From positions 558,001-622,000 of the forward strand of contig CBDDDL010000002.1 of the NCBI GenBank assembly GCA_965226645.1: a stretch of 64,000 nt of DNA, in the 5' to 3' direction. Under the pieces are notes generated by a model. That model ran no database searches. It saw nothing but the letters and a program-made list of their open reading frames with translations, and had not been told where the DNA came from. The translations under genes and the position numbers were made by a program. Positions 51,663 to 60,194 of the stretch are shown here, in pieces. The number at the start of each line of letters is the position of its first letter. Positions within the stretch are counted from its first letter, which is position 1. The stretch is from Poriferisodalis sp965226645 (GTDB taxonomy: Bacteria > Actinomycetota > Acidimicrobiia > Acidimicrobiales > Poriferisodalaceae).

Positions 51663-52525
51663 ACCTGGGCCTTCTCAGACTGGGCCTTCTGAGACTGGGC
51701 CCTCTGAGACTGGGCGAGCGACGTGCCCGGTGTCAGCGCGCCGTTGAGGTTCCCCGATCGGAATCCCTCCAAGTCGAGCGTGACATAGCGATAGCCCACC
51801 CTGGCAACCGCATCCACGATGGCCTCGCGTTGTGTGATCGCTGCCGCGAGATCTTCGAGCGGCAATTCGAGTCGGGCCGTATCTCCGTAGTCGCGGACCC
51901 GCAGCTGGCGGAAACCCAGGCGCCTCAGCGCGGCCTCTGCACGATCCAGCCTTCCCAACAACGGCACCGTCACCTGTGTGCCGTAGGGCAGCCGAGAAGC
52001 GAGGCATGCCGCAGCGGGCTTGTCCCACGTGCGCAGGCCCAGCTCAGCGCTGACGCGCCGCACATCGGCCTTCGCGAAGCCTGCTTCGACCAGCGGGAAG
52101 CGTGCCGCCCGATCTTGTGCGGCGCGCTGGCCTGGTCGATGATCGCCCAGATCGTCGACGTTGACACCTAGCACTACCGTCGCCGCGCGTTCTGCCGCCA
52201 ATGGCTCGAGCTGGTCCATCAGCGCGGACTTGCAATGGAAGCAGCGGTCAGCGTCATTGACTCGATAGGCCGCGCGGGTCATCTCGTCGGTCTCGACCGT
52301 CCGCCATCGCAGGCCCCACTCCGCTGCGAGGGCAGCACAATCAGTGGCTTCGTCGGTTGCGAGACTCGCCGAGTTTGCAGTGACGCAGAGCGCAGCGTCG
52401 CCGAGCACGTCGTTGGCCGCCCACGCCACCAGCGCCGAATCGACGCCTCCGCTGAAGGCCACGATGACTGGTCCCGATTGCGCGAAGAACCGGCGCAAAC
52501 TGTCGATAGACGCCTCTGTGGTCAC
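51659..52525 (-). CDS. larE: LarE-like ATP-dependent sacrificial sulfur transferase
   Basis: 288 residues. PP-loop ATPase motif SGGVDSAL at 25-32, paired cysteines in DRCFHCK (C95, C98), and a third Cys in KPAAACLASRLPYG (C174) that corresponds to the sacrificial Cys of characterised LarE; the three-Cys layout is that of the cluster-dependent LarE type. In lactobacilli LarE supplies sulfur for the nickel-pincer cofactor with LarB and LarC; neither is in this window. The C-terminal 17 residues come from three 15-bp repeats (51665-51709, QSQ/AQS units). Overlaps the next gene by 4 bp. Confidence 0.92.
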   Translation of the reverse strand: MTTEASIDSLRRFFAQSGPVIVAFSGGVDSALVAWAANDVLGDAALCVTANSASLATDEATDCAALAAEWGLRWRTVETDEMTRAAYRVNDADRCFHCKSALMDQLEPLAAERAATVVLGVNVDDLGDHRPGQRAAQDRAARFPLVEAGFAKADVRRVSAELGLRTWDKPAAACLASRLPYGTQVTVPLLGRLDRAEAALRRLGFRQLRVRDYGDTARLELPLEDLAAAITQREAIVDAVARVGYRYVTLDLEGFRSGNLNGALTPGTSLAQSQRAQSQKAQSEKAQV

Positions 52526-52531
52526 CGCTAC

Positions 52532-54400
52532 TCAGAGCCGCTCAGCCGGAATCGCGTAGAACAGCTCGGCTCCGCCGGTGGCAGCGGGCACCAGGCCGCG
52601 GGCGGACGGCAGGATCTGGTCGGCGTAGAAGCGGGCCGTTGCGATCTTGTCGGCAAGAAACTGCGGGGAACTCGTTCCGGACGAAGCGCTGGCGGGGGCA
52701 TTGCGAGCCTGGTCGGCTGTCATGCCTTGGTCGGTCAACAGGCTCGCTGCGATGGCAGCGCTGCGGGCCAGCAGCCAGCCGCCCACCACCACGCCAGCGA
52801 GTCGCATAAACGGAGAGGAGCCGGCGGCCACGTCGTTCGGCGCTGCAGCGAGCTGTCCGCCGAGCCACATCGCTGCTTCGCCCATGGCAGATGTGCCGTC
52901 GCTCAACGCGGCGCCGATTACGGCCAGGTCGGCGTCGTCGCTGGCGGCGAGCGCACCGGCCGTCGAGCCCATCTCGCCGATCAGGCGAGCCATGGCTTCG
53001 CCGCCGCCGAGCGGCAGTTTGCGAAAAGCCAGATCGGCCGCCTGGATGCCGTTCGTGCCTTCGTAGATCGGGGCGATACGGCTGTCGCGCCAGTGCTGGG
53101 CGGCGCCCGTTTCCTCGATGTATCCCATGCCGCCATGCACCTGCACGCCGAGCGAAGTCATCTCGACACCCAAGTCTGTGCCCCAGCCCTTGCTGATGGG
53201 CGTCAGGATCGCAGTGAGCTCGTCGGCGCGCTGACGCTCATCGGGATCGGTGGCCACAATGGAACGGTCGATGGCCGCCGCGTTCAGGTACATCACGCCG
53301 CGCATGGCTTCGGCGTTGGCGCGCATCGTCAGCAGCATGCGCCTCACGTCTGCGTGGTCGACGATCGGCGATGACTCGCCCGGCGGCAGCTCGGCACCGA
53401 TGGCGCGTCCTTGGCGCCGTGTCAACGCGTACTCACGGGCCTGCTGATACGCCCGCTCGGTAAGTGCAAGTCCTTGCAGGCCCACCGACAGGCGGGCGTT
53501 GTTCATCATCGTGAACATGGCCCGCATGCCGCCGTGCTCGGAGCCGACGAGGTAGCCGACGGCGCCTTCGTTGTCGCCATAGGACATGACGCAAGTTGGG
53601 CTGGCGTGGATGCCGATCTTGCGCTCGGTGGACACCGCCCGCAGGTCGTTGTGCTCTCCAAGCGAGCCATCGGGATTGACGAGGTACTTGGGCACCAGGA
53701 ACAAGCTGATGCCACGAGTCCTCGGCGGTGAGTCGGGTGTGCGCGCCAGCACCAAGTGGATGATGTTGGATGCCAGCTCGTGCTCGCCGTAGGTGATGAA
53801 GATCTTCGTACCGGTGATGCGGTAGCTGCCGTCGGGCTGCGGGACGGCCCTGCTGGTGAGCGCACCCACGTCGGAGCCGGCATGGGGCTCGGTCAGGTTC
53901 ATCGTGCCGGACCACTCGCCGCTGATCATCTTGGGCAGGTAGGTCTGCTGCAAGGTCTCGTCGGCGTGATGGGTGAGTGCGTCGATGGCGCCCTGTGTCA
54001 GCAGTGGGCACAGGCTGAACGCCATGTTGGCCGCCGTCAGCATTTCCTGGACTGCAAGGCCGATGCACCACGGCATGCCGCCGCCGCCGTAGTCGGGATC
54101 GAAGCCCATGCCGTTCCAGCCGGAATCCACGAACTTGCGATACGCGTTGGCGAAGCCGTCGGGATGGGTGATGACGCCGTCGTTGTAGTCGAGGCCCTGC
54201 TGGTCGCCGACGGCGTTCAGCGGCGCCAACTCAGCGGACATGAAGCGGCCGGCTTCGTCGAGCAGCGCACCGGCGGTCTCCAGATCTGCGTGCGCGAACC
54301 GCTCGCTCGTGGCCAGATCGCCCAGATCTGCCACGTGCTCGAGCACGAACAGCATGTCGTCAATGGGTGCGGAGTACTCGGACACAGCTGCCTCGCTCAC
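52532..54400 (-). CDS. Acyl-CoA dehydrogenase, DmdC-like long form
   Basis: 622 residues from GTG 54400, the long (~600) class with an extra C-terminal helical domain. FAD and substrate blocks: NLTEPHAGSDVGALTSRA, TGTKIFITYGEHELASNIIHLVLAR, LVGSEHGGMRAMFTMMNNARL, and the catalytic Glu region APIYEGTNGIQAADLAFRKL. VHGGMGYIEETG precedes it. Close relatives include methylthioacryl-CoA-forming DmdC and general long-chain enzymes, so the substrate is open. The gene starts 49 bp after hemQ ends on the same strand. Confidence 0.93.
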   Translation of the reverse strand: MSEAAVSEYSAPIDDMLFVLEHVADLGDLATSERFAHADLETAGALLDEAGRFMSAELAPLNAVGDQQGLDYNDGVITHPDGFANAYRKFVDSGWNGMGFDPDYGGGGMPWCIGLAVQEMLTAANMAFSLCPLLTQGAIDALTHHADETLQQTYLPKMISGEWSGTMNLTEPHAGSDVGALTSRAVPQPDGSYRITGTKIFITYGEHELASNIIHLVLARTPDSPPRTRGISLFLVPKYLVNPDGSLGEHNDLRAVSTERKIGIHASPTCVMSYGDNEGAVGYLVGSEHGGMRAMFTMMNNARLSVGLQGLALTERAYQQAREYALTRRQGRAIGAELPPGESSPIVDHADVRRMLLTMRANAEAMRGVMYLNAAAIDRSIVATDPDERQRADELTAILTPISKGWGTDLGVEMTSLGVQVHGGMGYIEETGAAQHWRDSRIAPIYEGTNGIQAADLAFRKLPLGGGEAMARLIGEMGSTAGALAASDDADLAVIGAALSDGTSAMGEAAMWLGGQLAAAPNDVAAGSSPFMRLAGVVVGGWLLARSAAIAASLLTDQGMTADQARNAPASASSGTSSPQFLADKIATARFYADQILPSARGLVPAATGGAELFYAIPAERL

Positions 54401-54449
54401 GGAGCGTCACGGACTCCGCAACAGACTACGGCGCGCCCCCCACGGGCTG

Positions 54450-55178
54450 CTATCCGTCGAGGCCGCAATGGTTGGAGCGAAGGCCGATGCGTTCGAGAAC
54501 GGTTTCGGGTTCGGCCAGGAGCCCTGTGTAGAACGTGCCGAACTCGGCATAGACGGCGCTGGCTTCGTCGAAGCGCATCGTGTACACGACGTCTTTGAGG
54601 TCGTCAAGATGCTCACCGAACAGCGTGACGCCCCACTCGAAGTCGTCCACGCCAGTGGAACCCGTCACCACCTGCAGAATGCGGCCCCGGAACGTACGGC
54701 CCGTCTTACCGTGCTCGTACATCAATTCGCGACGGGTGTCGTAGGGCAGCGCGTACCAGTTGCCGCTGCCCTCGGACACAGCACTGCGGCGCTTCGACAT
54801 GGGATAAAAGCAGAATGCCTGTTTGCCCTCGGGCGGCAACTGCGGATACAGACGCGGGGTCTTCATCTCTGGGGGCAGGTCGGGGGCGTACTCGCTGGTT
54901 TCAGTCATCGACACATAGCTGTCCACCACCTCCAATCCGGCTTGCTGCAAATCGGTCTGGAGCGCACGCAGCTGCCACAGATCAGGCCCAAGTGCCATGA
55001 AGCCGATGTCGGCTTTGTGGCCGAGGACGGCCACGGTGAGCACTTGGTGATCGCCCTGCGACGCGGCCGCCACCGCCGCCAGCACGCCGCGGGTGTTCGT
55101 GGTAGGCGTGAGCTTGCAGAACAGGTGCAGTACACCCCATCCCACCGATGTAGTGACTTCGGGCACAGCGCCTCCCAT
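54450..55178 (-). CDS. hemQ: Coproheme decarboxylase HemQ (chlorite-dismutase family)
   Basis: 242 residues from ATG 55178; GTG 55166 with GGGAGG just before it is an equally plausible start. Family blocks: GHKADIGFMALGPDLWQLRALQ, FCFYPMSKRR, and NWYALPYDTRRELMYEHGKTGRTF, which contains the catalytic Tyr and proximal His region. It turns coproheme into heme b by two decarboxylations in the coproporphyrin-dependent pathway of actinobacteria and firmicutes. hemE and hemY, earlier steps, are at 38-41 kb. Neighbours are fdhD upstream and an acyl-CoA dehydrogenase downstream. Confidence 0.94.
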   Translation of the reverse strand: MGGAVPEVTTSVGWGVLHLFCKLTPTTNTRGVLAAVAAASQGDHQVLTVAVLGHKADIGFMALGPDLWQLRALQTDLQQAGLEVVDSYVSMTETSEYAPDLPPEMKTPRLYPQLPPEGKQAFCFYPMSKRRSAVSEGSGNWYALPYDTRRELMYEHGKTGRTFRGRILQVVTGSTGVDDFEWGVTLFGEHLDDLKDVVYTMRFDEASAVYAEFGTFYTGLLAEPETVLERIGLRSNHCGLDG

Positions 55179-55238
55179 GTGTGACCGGCCGGGATCTGAC
55201 CGGCCGTGATGAACTATCGCCGGGCCTCGGCGTGCAGC

Positions 55239-56090
55239 CTAGGAACGAGTTGCGGCGTCGGCGGCTTCCGATGGGTGAGCGTGGTTCGTCGTGGGCTGCA
55301 GGCTCCCGCAGTAAACGTTGAACTCGTCACCGCGAGCGAAGCCCACAAGCGTCATGTTGGCCGCTCGGGCTGCCTCGATGGCCAACGAGCTCGGCGCGCT
55401 GACCGCGACCAACGTGCCGATTCCGGCCGCCCACGTCTTCTGCACCATCTCGAAGCTGGCCCGGCCGCTGACGAACAGGGCCACCTGCCCGCTGTCGTCA
55501 CGCCCGTCGAGCAACCGCTGCCCGATCACCTTGTCGACAGCGTTATGCCGTCCGATGTCCTCGCGCACGACGTCGATCCGGCCCACTGCGTCGAAGGTTG
55601 CAGCAGCGTGCAAGCCGCCGGTGCGGCCGAACATCTCCTGAACAGCAGGCATTGCCGCGACCGCTGCGGTGACGGCATCGACGCTGAACCGGCTCGTGCC
55701 GCGGATCGGACCCATACGGGCAGCCATGTCCACAATGGTCGTGCTGCCGCAGATGCCGCACGCGGCACTCACGTTGCCCAGTCGCGGCGTGGGCACCGGA
55801 GCGGCTCCGCCGGTCTCGACGGTCACGACGTTGTATTCGAACTCCGCTGCCGGCCCCTCGCCGCAATACCGAACGCCGGTGACGGCCGCTTCGCCGAGCA
55901 GGCCATCACCCGCGCAGAAGCCAGCAGCCAGCTCGTAGTCGTGGCCAGGCGTGCGCATCGTCGTGGCCACGAGGTGCCCGTCGAGACGGATCTCGAGCGG
56001 CTCCTCCACCACCACCTCGTCAGGCGATCGACCCCATTCGCCGCCCCGCAGCCGATCCACCAGCACCCTCGCTGTGCGTCCCCGCCGCAT
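55239..56090 (-). CDS. fdhD: FdhD formate dehydrogenase sulfurtransferase
   Basis: 283 residues from ATG 56090 (MRRGRTARVLVDRL). It has EEPLEIRLDGHLVATTMRTPGHDYELAAGF, the CxxC loop SAACGICGSTTIVDM that passes sulfur to the molybdenum cofactor, and the conserved REDIGRHNAVDKVIG. The C-terminal domain ends SRASFEMVQKT-type (SGRASFEMVQKTWAAGIGTLVAVSAPSSLA). FdhD activates formate dehydrogenases; no fdh structural gene is in the window. The ORF extension to 56459 lacks support. Confidence 0.94.
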   Translation of the reverse strand: MRRGRTARVLVDRLRGGEWGRSPDEVVVEEPLEIRLDGHLVATTMRTPGHDYELAAGFCAGDGLLGEAAVTGVRYCGEGPAAEFEYNVVTVETGGAAPVPTPRLGNVSAACGICGSTTIVDMAARMGPIRGTSRFSVDAVTAAVAAMPAVQEMFGRTGGLHAAATFDAVGRIDVVREDIGRHNAVDKVIGQRLLDGRDDSGQVALFVSGRASFEMVQKTWAAGIGTLVAVSAPSSLAIEAARAANMTLVGFARGDEFNVYCGSLQPTTNHAHPSEAADAATRS

Positions 56091-56172
56091 CCGGTCAGGG
56101 TACCCCCGCCCCCCGGATCGCCTTGCCCGGTGCTGGCGCAGTAACCGTTTGCCGAGGACGCGCAGACGTTCG

Positions 56173-57018
56173 CTATGCGCACTCGTGGATGTTGCGCATG
56201 AGCTCAGGCGAAGGCTCGCCATCCGCACCGAGGCCCACCACGGTCTGGAGAAGCATGAGCTGGAGCGCATCGACGGCACCACCGAGGCGCGACGGGTCGG
56301 AGGGGTCGCCGCCGTCAGCCTCGAGGAACTCAGCCGCCATGCGTCGCCACGCTTCGAGGTCGTCATCACCGATCGCGCAGGCCCGGTCCAGACGAGCCTC
56401 CCAGACATCCAGATCCATCGGGCCCCACAAACCCGTGTTGTTGCGCCACGTCGGGACATTCAGCGAAGCCGGCGGGAACGACGCGGCGCACCAGTCGCCA
56501 TTGTTCACCGTTACCCACAGCGCCGCGATGGCATCCTCCCGCAACATGCGGCCCTCGACCCGCACAGCCGCACCGTCGGGATCACCCCCATCAGCCGCAA
56601 TGAACTCGTCAACGAGGACCGTTGCCGCGCCGTACTCCCAGATCGGAGCCGCTCACGCACGCTCGAGGCGTTCGTGCCACGTGGCGTTGCTTGTCGGCCC
56701 CTCCAGACCAGTGACCGCGCGCCACCATTGGCTGGCGGCCTCGCCGAGAATCGCTGGCGGCGGCCCTGACTGCCGTTCCATCGGATTGAACCAAGCGTCC
56801 AACGTCGCAGCTGCATCGGCGGTGGCAGCCACTCCCGAAACAGGCGTCGAGCTCGCCGCCGACTCGATTGTGGGAGCGGCCGTCGTCACGCTCGCCTGCT
56901 TCTGTGATTCCTGGTCCGACGACGACGCGCATCCTTGGCCAATTACAGCGCAGGTGACCAAGACATGCACAAGCAACAGCGGAAGCCGAGCAGGGACACG
57001 CCCAAGTGCCGGCCTCAC
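56173..57018 (-). pseudogene. Lipoprotein-like gene interrupted by in-frame TGA
   Basis: From GTG 57018, which overlaps the VapB-like stop by 4 bp (GTGA), a signal-like start (RPALGRVPARLPLLLVHVLVTCAVIGQGCASSS) leads to a Ser/Thr/Ala linker and a globular part. The frame meets TGA at 56653-56655 and then stays open in the same frame to the stop at 56173, about 281 codons in all. The two halves are internal repeats: WHERLERA-stop-A in the first aligns with WEARLDRACA in the second, so the TGA stands where the repeat has a TGC cysteine. Later GGDP and ADGG blocks also match. Most likely a C-to-A nonsense mutation; a Sec codon cannot be excluded. Family not recognised. Confidence 0.6.
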
Positions 57019-57257
57019 GCGCGAGGGGGGAACTTTCGGCTGTCGGGGGCCCAAGCCTGTTCTGCGGCTGGGAAATAGAAGCGGTCGGGCTTCGCGAACA
57101 ACTCGATCAGTTCAACCCGGTGCTTGGCGTTGACGACCTCGCGCAGCGACGCTTCGATGGTGTCCTGCAAAGTCTTCGTCCCAAGGATCTCACCCGCCTG
57201 CGCCGCGATGTCTCGGTCAATCTCGACGGACGTTCTTGCCGCGTCGGCACGATACAG
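57015..57257 (-). CDS. VapB-like antitoxin ORF without a standard start codon
   Basis: The minus-strand frame ending at TGA 57015-57017 encodes RTSVEIDRDIAAQAGEILGTKTLQDTIEASLREVV, a close match to the ribbon-helix-helix start of VapB antitoxins (RTSIDIDxxLLxxAxxILGTKTxxDTVxxALxEVV), then a tail ending FAKPDRFYFPAAEQAW. No ATG, GTG or TTG precedes the domain; CTG 57257 would give 80 residues. It may use a rare start or have lost its own. No VapC partner follows; the lipoprotein-like gene overlaps its stop instead. Missed by ORF finders because of the start. Confidence 0.55.
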   Translation of the reverse strand: MYRADAARTSVEIDRDIAAQAGEILGTKTLQDTIEASLREVVNAKHRVELIELFAKPDRFYFPAAEQAWAPDSRKFPPRA

Positions 57258-57287
57258 GACCGCAATCGCGTGCTCTGAGACGCGAAG

Positions 57288-57312
57288 CGGCCCGGGCGTT
57301 GGGCCCGGGCCG
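57288..57312 (-). terminator. Hairpin downstream of groL
   Basis: CGGCCCGGGC (57288-57297) pairs perfectly with GCCCGGGCCG (57303-57312) around a 5-nt loop. It starts 34 bp after the groL stop. There is no U-run, as is common for terminators in high-GC actinobacteria, so it may be a pausing or processing hairpin. Confidence 0.65.
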
Positions 57313-57345
57313 TTCGAATTGTGTGATGTCGCTGGGACTGGACTG

Positions 57346-58962
57346 CTAGAAGTCCATGTCCGGCATGCCGCCGCCGCCGCCCGACTCGGGCTGGTTGCAG
57401 ATCACTGCCTCGGTGGTGAGGAACAGTGCGGCGATCGACGCTGCGTTCTGCAGCGCGGACAACGTCACCTTGGCGGCGTCGATGACGCCCGCCTCGACGA
57501 GGTTCTCGTACTCGCCTGTTGCAGCATTGAGACCGTGGGCACCCTTGAGTTCGCGGACCTTGCTGACGACCACGCCGCCCTCGAGGCCCGCGTTCTCGGC
57601 AATCTGCTTGAGCGGTCCGGCCAACGAACGCTGTACCAGCCGAGCGCCTGTGGCGACATCGCCTTCCAGCTTGTCCGCCGCAGCGCCTACCGCTTCTTCG
57701 GCCCGAATCAGCGTCACGCCGCCGCCGGTCACGACGCCGGCTTCGATGGCCGCCTTGGTGGTGCTGACTGCGTCCTCGATGCGGTGCTTCTTTTCCTTCA
57801 GCTCGACCTCGGTGGCCGCGCCGACACGGAGCACTGCAACGCCGCCGGACAGCTTCGCCAGCCGCTCCTGCAGCTTCTCGCGGTCATAGTCGGAATCGGT
57901 GTTCTCGATCTCGTTCTTGATCTGCTCGATGCGGCCCGCAACCTCAGCCTGATCGCCGGCACCTTCGATGATCGTCGTCTCGTCCTTGCTCACAACCACA
58001 CGGCGGGCGGTGCCCAGCAGGTCGAGCGTGGTGTTCTCGAGCTTGAGGCCGACGTCCTCGCTGATGACCTGGCCCCCGGTGAGGATCGCCATGTCGGCGA
58101 GCATCGCCTTGCGCCGGTCGCCGAAGCCGGGCGCCTTCACCGCAACCGAGCGGAAGGTGCCACGGATCTTGTTGACGACGATCGTGGCGAGTGCCTCGCC
58201 GTCGACGTCCTCAGCGATGACCACGAGCGGCTTGCCCGACTGGGTGACCTTTTCGAGCACGGGGAGCACGTCGCGGACAGCCGAGATCTTGCCCTGCATG
58301 AACAGCAGGTACGGCTCGTCGAGGACTGCTTCCTGGGTGTCGGGATCGGTGACGAAGTAGGGCGAGATGTAGCCCTTGTCGAAGCGCATGCCCTCGACGA
58401 GATCCATCTCGAGGCCGAAGGTCTGCGACTCCTCGACGGTGATCACGCCGTCCTTGCCGACCTTGTCGAATGCGTCGCTGATCAGCTCGCCAATTGCGCT
58501 GTCGGCCGCCGAGATCGCCGCGACCTGGGCGACGTGGGTCTTTGAATCGGTGACGCTGATGGACATGTCCTCGATTGCGGCCACGGCGGCGTCGACACCG
58601 GCCTCGATGCCCCGCTTGAGGGCGATCGGGTTGGCGCCTGCGGCAACGTTGCGCAGACCGTCGCGCACCATCGTCCACGCCAGCACGGTGGCGGTAGTAG
58701 TGCCGTCACCTGCAACGTCGTCGGTCTTTTTCGCGACTTCTTTGACGAGCTCGGCGCCGATTCGCTCGACGGGATCTTCGAGTTCGATGTCCTTCGCGAT
58801 GGACACGCCGTCGTTGGTGATGGTGGGCGCGCCCCACTTCTTGTCGAGCACGACATTGCGTCCCTTCGGACCCAGCGTGACGCGCACTGCGTCAGCGAGC
58901 TGGTTCATGCCCGATTCGAGCGCGCGGCGGGCTTCGTCGTCGAACGTAATCATCTTGGCCAT
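57346..58962 (-). CDS. groL: Chaperonin GroEL (Cpn60)
   Basis: 538 residues, the standard length. ATP-site blocks LGPKGRNVVLDKKWGAPTITNDG and VAGDGTTTATVLAW (catalytic Asp), the apical region RFDKGYISPYFVTDP, and the classical AALRVG-type block VAVLRVGAATEVELKEKKHRIEDA are all present. The C-terminus is GGGGGMPDMDF, the Gly/Met form typical of the main chaperonin rather than the His-rich actinobacterial paralogue. No groES is adjacent. A perfect CIRCE lies 108 bp upstream and a hairpin 34 bp downstream, so it is transcribed alone. Confidence 0.97.
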   Translation of the reverse strand: MAKMITFDDEARRALESGMNQLADAVRVTLGPKGRNVVLDKKWGAPTITNDGVSIAKDIELEDPVERIGAELVKEVAKKTDDVAGDGTTTATVLAWTMVRDGLRNVAAGANPIALKRGIEAGVDAAVAAIEDMSISVTDSKTHVAQVAAISAADSAIGELISDAFDKVGKDGVITVEESQTFGLEMDLVEGMRFDKGYISPYFVTDPDTQEAVLDEPYLLFMQGKISAVRDVLPVLEKVTQSGKPLVVIAEDVDGEALATIVVNKIRGTFRSVAVKAPGFGDRRKAMLADMAILTGGQVISEDVGLKLENTTLDLLGTARRVVVSKDETTIIEGAGDQAEVAGRIEQIKNEIENTDSDYDREKLQERLAKLSGGVAVLRVGAATEVELKEKKHRIEDAVSTTKAAIEAGVVTGGGVTLIRAEEAVGAAADKLEGDVATGARLVQRSLAGPLKQIAENAGLEGGVVVSKVRELKGAHGLNAATGEYENLVEAGVIDAAKVTLSALQNAASIAALFLTTEAVICNQPESGGGGGMPDMDF

Positions 58963-59069
58963 ATCGACCGACTCCTGTAGTCAGCTAGCTCCATAACGGG
59001 GCGTCCGAACGGCCGCCCCGGGCGGTGATTGAGGGCGTGCAGCGTTGCCGATGCACACCCGCACAACAG

Positions 59070-59096
59070 TTAGCACTCTAGAGCTGAGAGTGCTAA
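59070..59096 (-). promoter_or_regulatory. CIRCE operator for HrcA upstream of groL
   Basis: TTAGCACTC (59070-59078), nine bases, then GAGTGCTAA (59088-59096) is an exact match to the CIRCE inverted repeat. HrcA binding there represses chaperonin genes until heat shock. The site also contains the stop codon of the upstream glycerate kinase gene (59093-59095). Confidence 0.95.
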
Positions 59097-60157
59097 CCAC
59101 CAACTTCGCGAGCGTGATCCGTTGCCAACGCGGCGGCAGCGTCTCGCACGGCCGACAGCGTGTCGCTCGTCGACCGCTCCATCCCGTAGCGCTCACTCAG
59201 CACAACGAGCTGGGCATCGGCACACCCATGCTCTGCGAGCTCGATGTTTCGATCGCGTGCACCGACGATGACGGCCAGCCGAACTCCGGCTTCGGCCGCA
59301 AGGCGAGCCACGCCGCCCACGACCTTGCCGTCAAATGAGCCTGCATCCAGTCGGCCCTCGCCGGTGATCACTAGGTCCGCCTCGGCGATGGCCTCTTCGA
59401 GACCGACCTCGGACGCGACCACATCGAAGCCTTCGGCCAGCTCGGCGCGCAGGCCTGCGGCCAGTCCCCCAGCAAGGCCACCCGCCGCGCCGGCGCGCGG
59501 CATCTCGCTCACGTCGACGCCGTATCGCTCCCGATAGAGGTCGACGAGGCGGTCGAGCCGACGGGTCAACAGTTCGATCTGCGGCGATGATGCGCCTTTT
59601 TGCGGTCCGAAGATCCGGGCTGCGTCGCAGAACCGCGTCCGAACGTCGCAGGCCACCTGCACCGAGACGCCTGCCAAGCGGGCGAGCGGCGCCATCGCGT
59701 CGAGCGCGCCGAGGCCGCCGTCGGTCGTCGCTGATCCTCCGACCCCCACGATGACGCGCCGAGCGCCGGATGCAACTGCCTCCGCGATCAGATCGCCAGT
59801 GCCGGCAGTGGTAGCCGCGAGCGGATCGTTGCGGGCCGCACCACCCGCCAGGGTCAAGCCGCTCGCGCGTGCCATTTCCACAATTGCCAGGTCCCCGCGC
59901 AGCCGCCATTGCGCTTCGACGCGTTCGCGCAGCGGACCGATCACGAGTGACGTGCGGTTCGGCCCACCCAGCGAGTCCAACGTGCCCTCGCCGCCGTCCG
60001 CCATCGGAAGGCAGACCACGTCGGCCGTGCTGCGGCTGGCCCTGGCGCCCGCGGTGCACCCGTCAGCGATCGCTGCTGCGACATCGTCAGCAGAGGCGGT
60101 GCCGCGGAACTTGTCAGGGCACGCGACAACCCGGAAACCCTGATTGTTGCCGCTCAC
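59093..60157 (-). CDS. glxK: Glycerate 2-kinase (GlxK/GarK family)
   Basis: 354 residues. Family marks: VVACPDKFRGTASADDVAAAIADG at the start, PMADGGEGTLDSL, RVIVGVGGSATTDGGLGALDAM, and ADLVITGEGRLDAGSFDGKVVGGVARLA near the end. It phosphorylates glycerate to 2-phosphoglycerate (in this family) feeding lower glycolysis. Its stop codon sits inside the CIRCE, so heat-shock repressor binding and read-through from this gene are in competition. The LytR_C gene starts upstream on the same strand. Confidence 0.93.
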   Translation of the reverse strand: MSGNNQGFRVVACPDKFRGTASADDVAAAIADGCTAGARASRSTADVVCLPMADGGEGTLDSLGGPNRTSLVIGPLRERVEAQWRLRGDLAIVEMARASGLTLAGGAARNDPLAATTAGTGDLIAEAVASGARRVIVGVGGSATTDGGLGALDAMAPLARLAGVSVQVACDVRTRFCDAARIFGPQKGASSPQIELLTRRLDRLVDLYRERYGVDVSEMPRAGAAGGLAGGLAAGLRAELAEGFDVVASEVGLEEAIAEADLVITGEGRLDAGSFDGKVVGGVARLAAEAGVRLAVIVGARDRNIELAEHGCADAQLVVLSERYGMERSTSDTLSAVRDAAAALATDHAREVGG

Positions 60158-60194
60158 GAGCGGAGGGCTCTGTGCGTCCGCGTGACTCGGACCT

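Noticed and set aside
56173..56565. Stand-alone 130-residue protein from ATG 56565
   Set aside because: The same frame is continuous upstream through the single TGA and the two halves are internal repeats, so a broken single gene explains it better.
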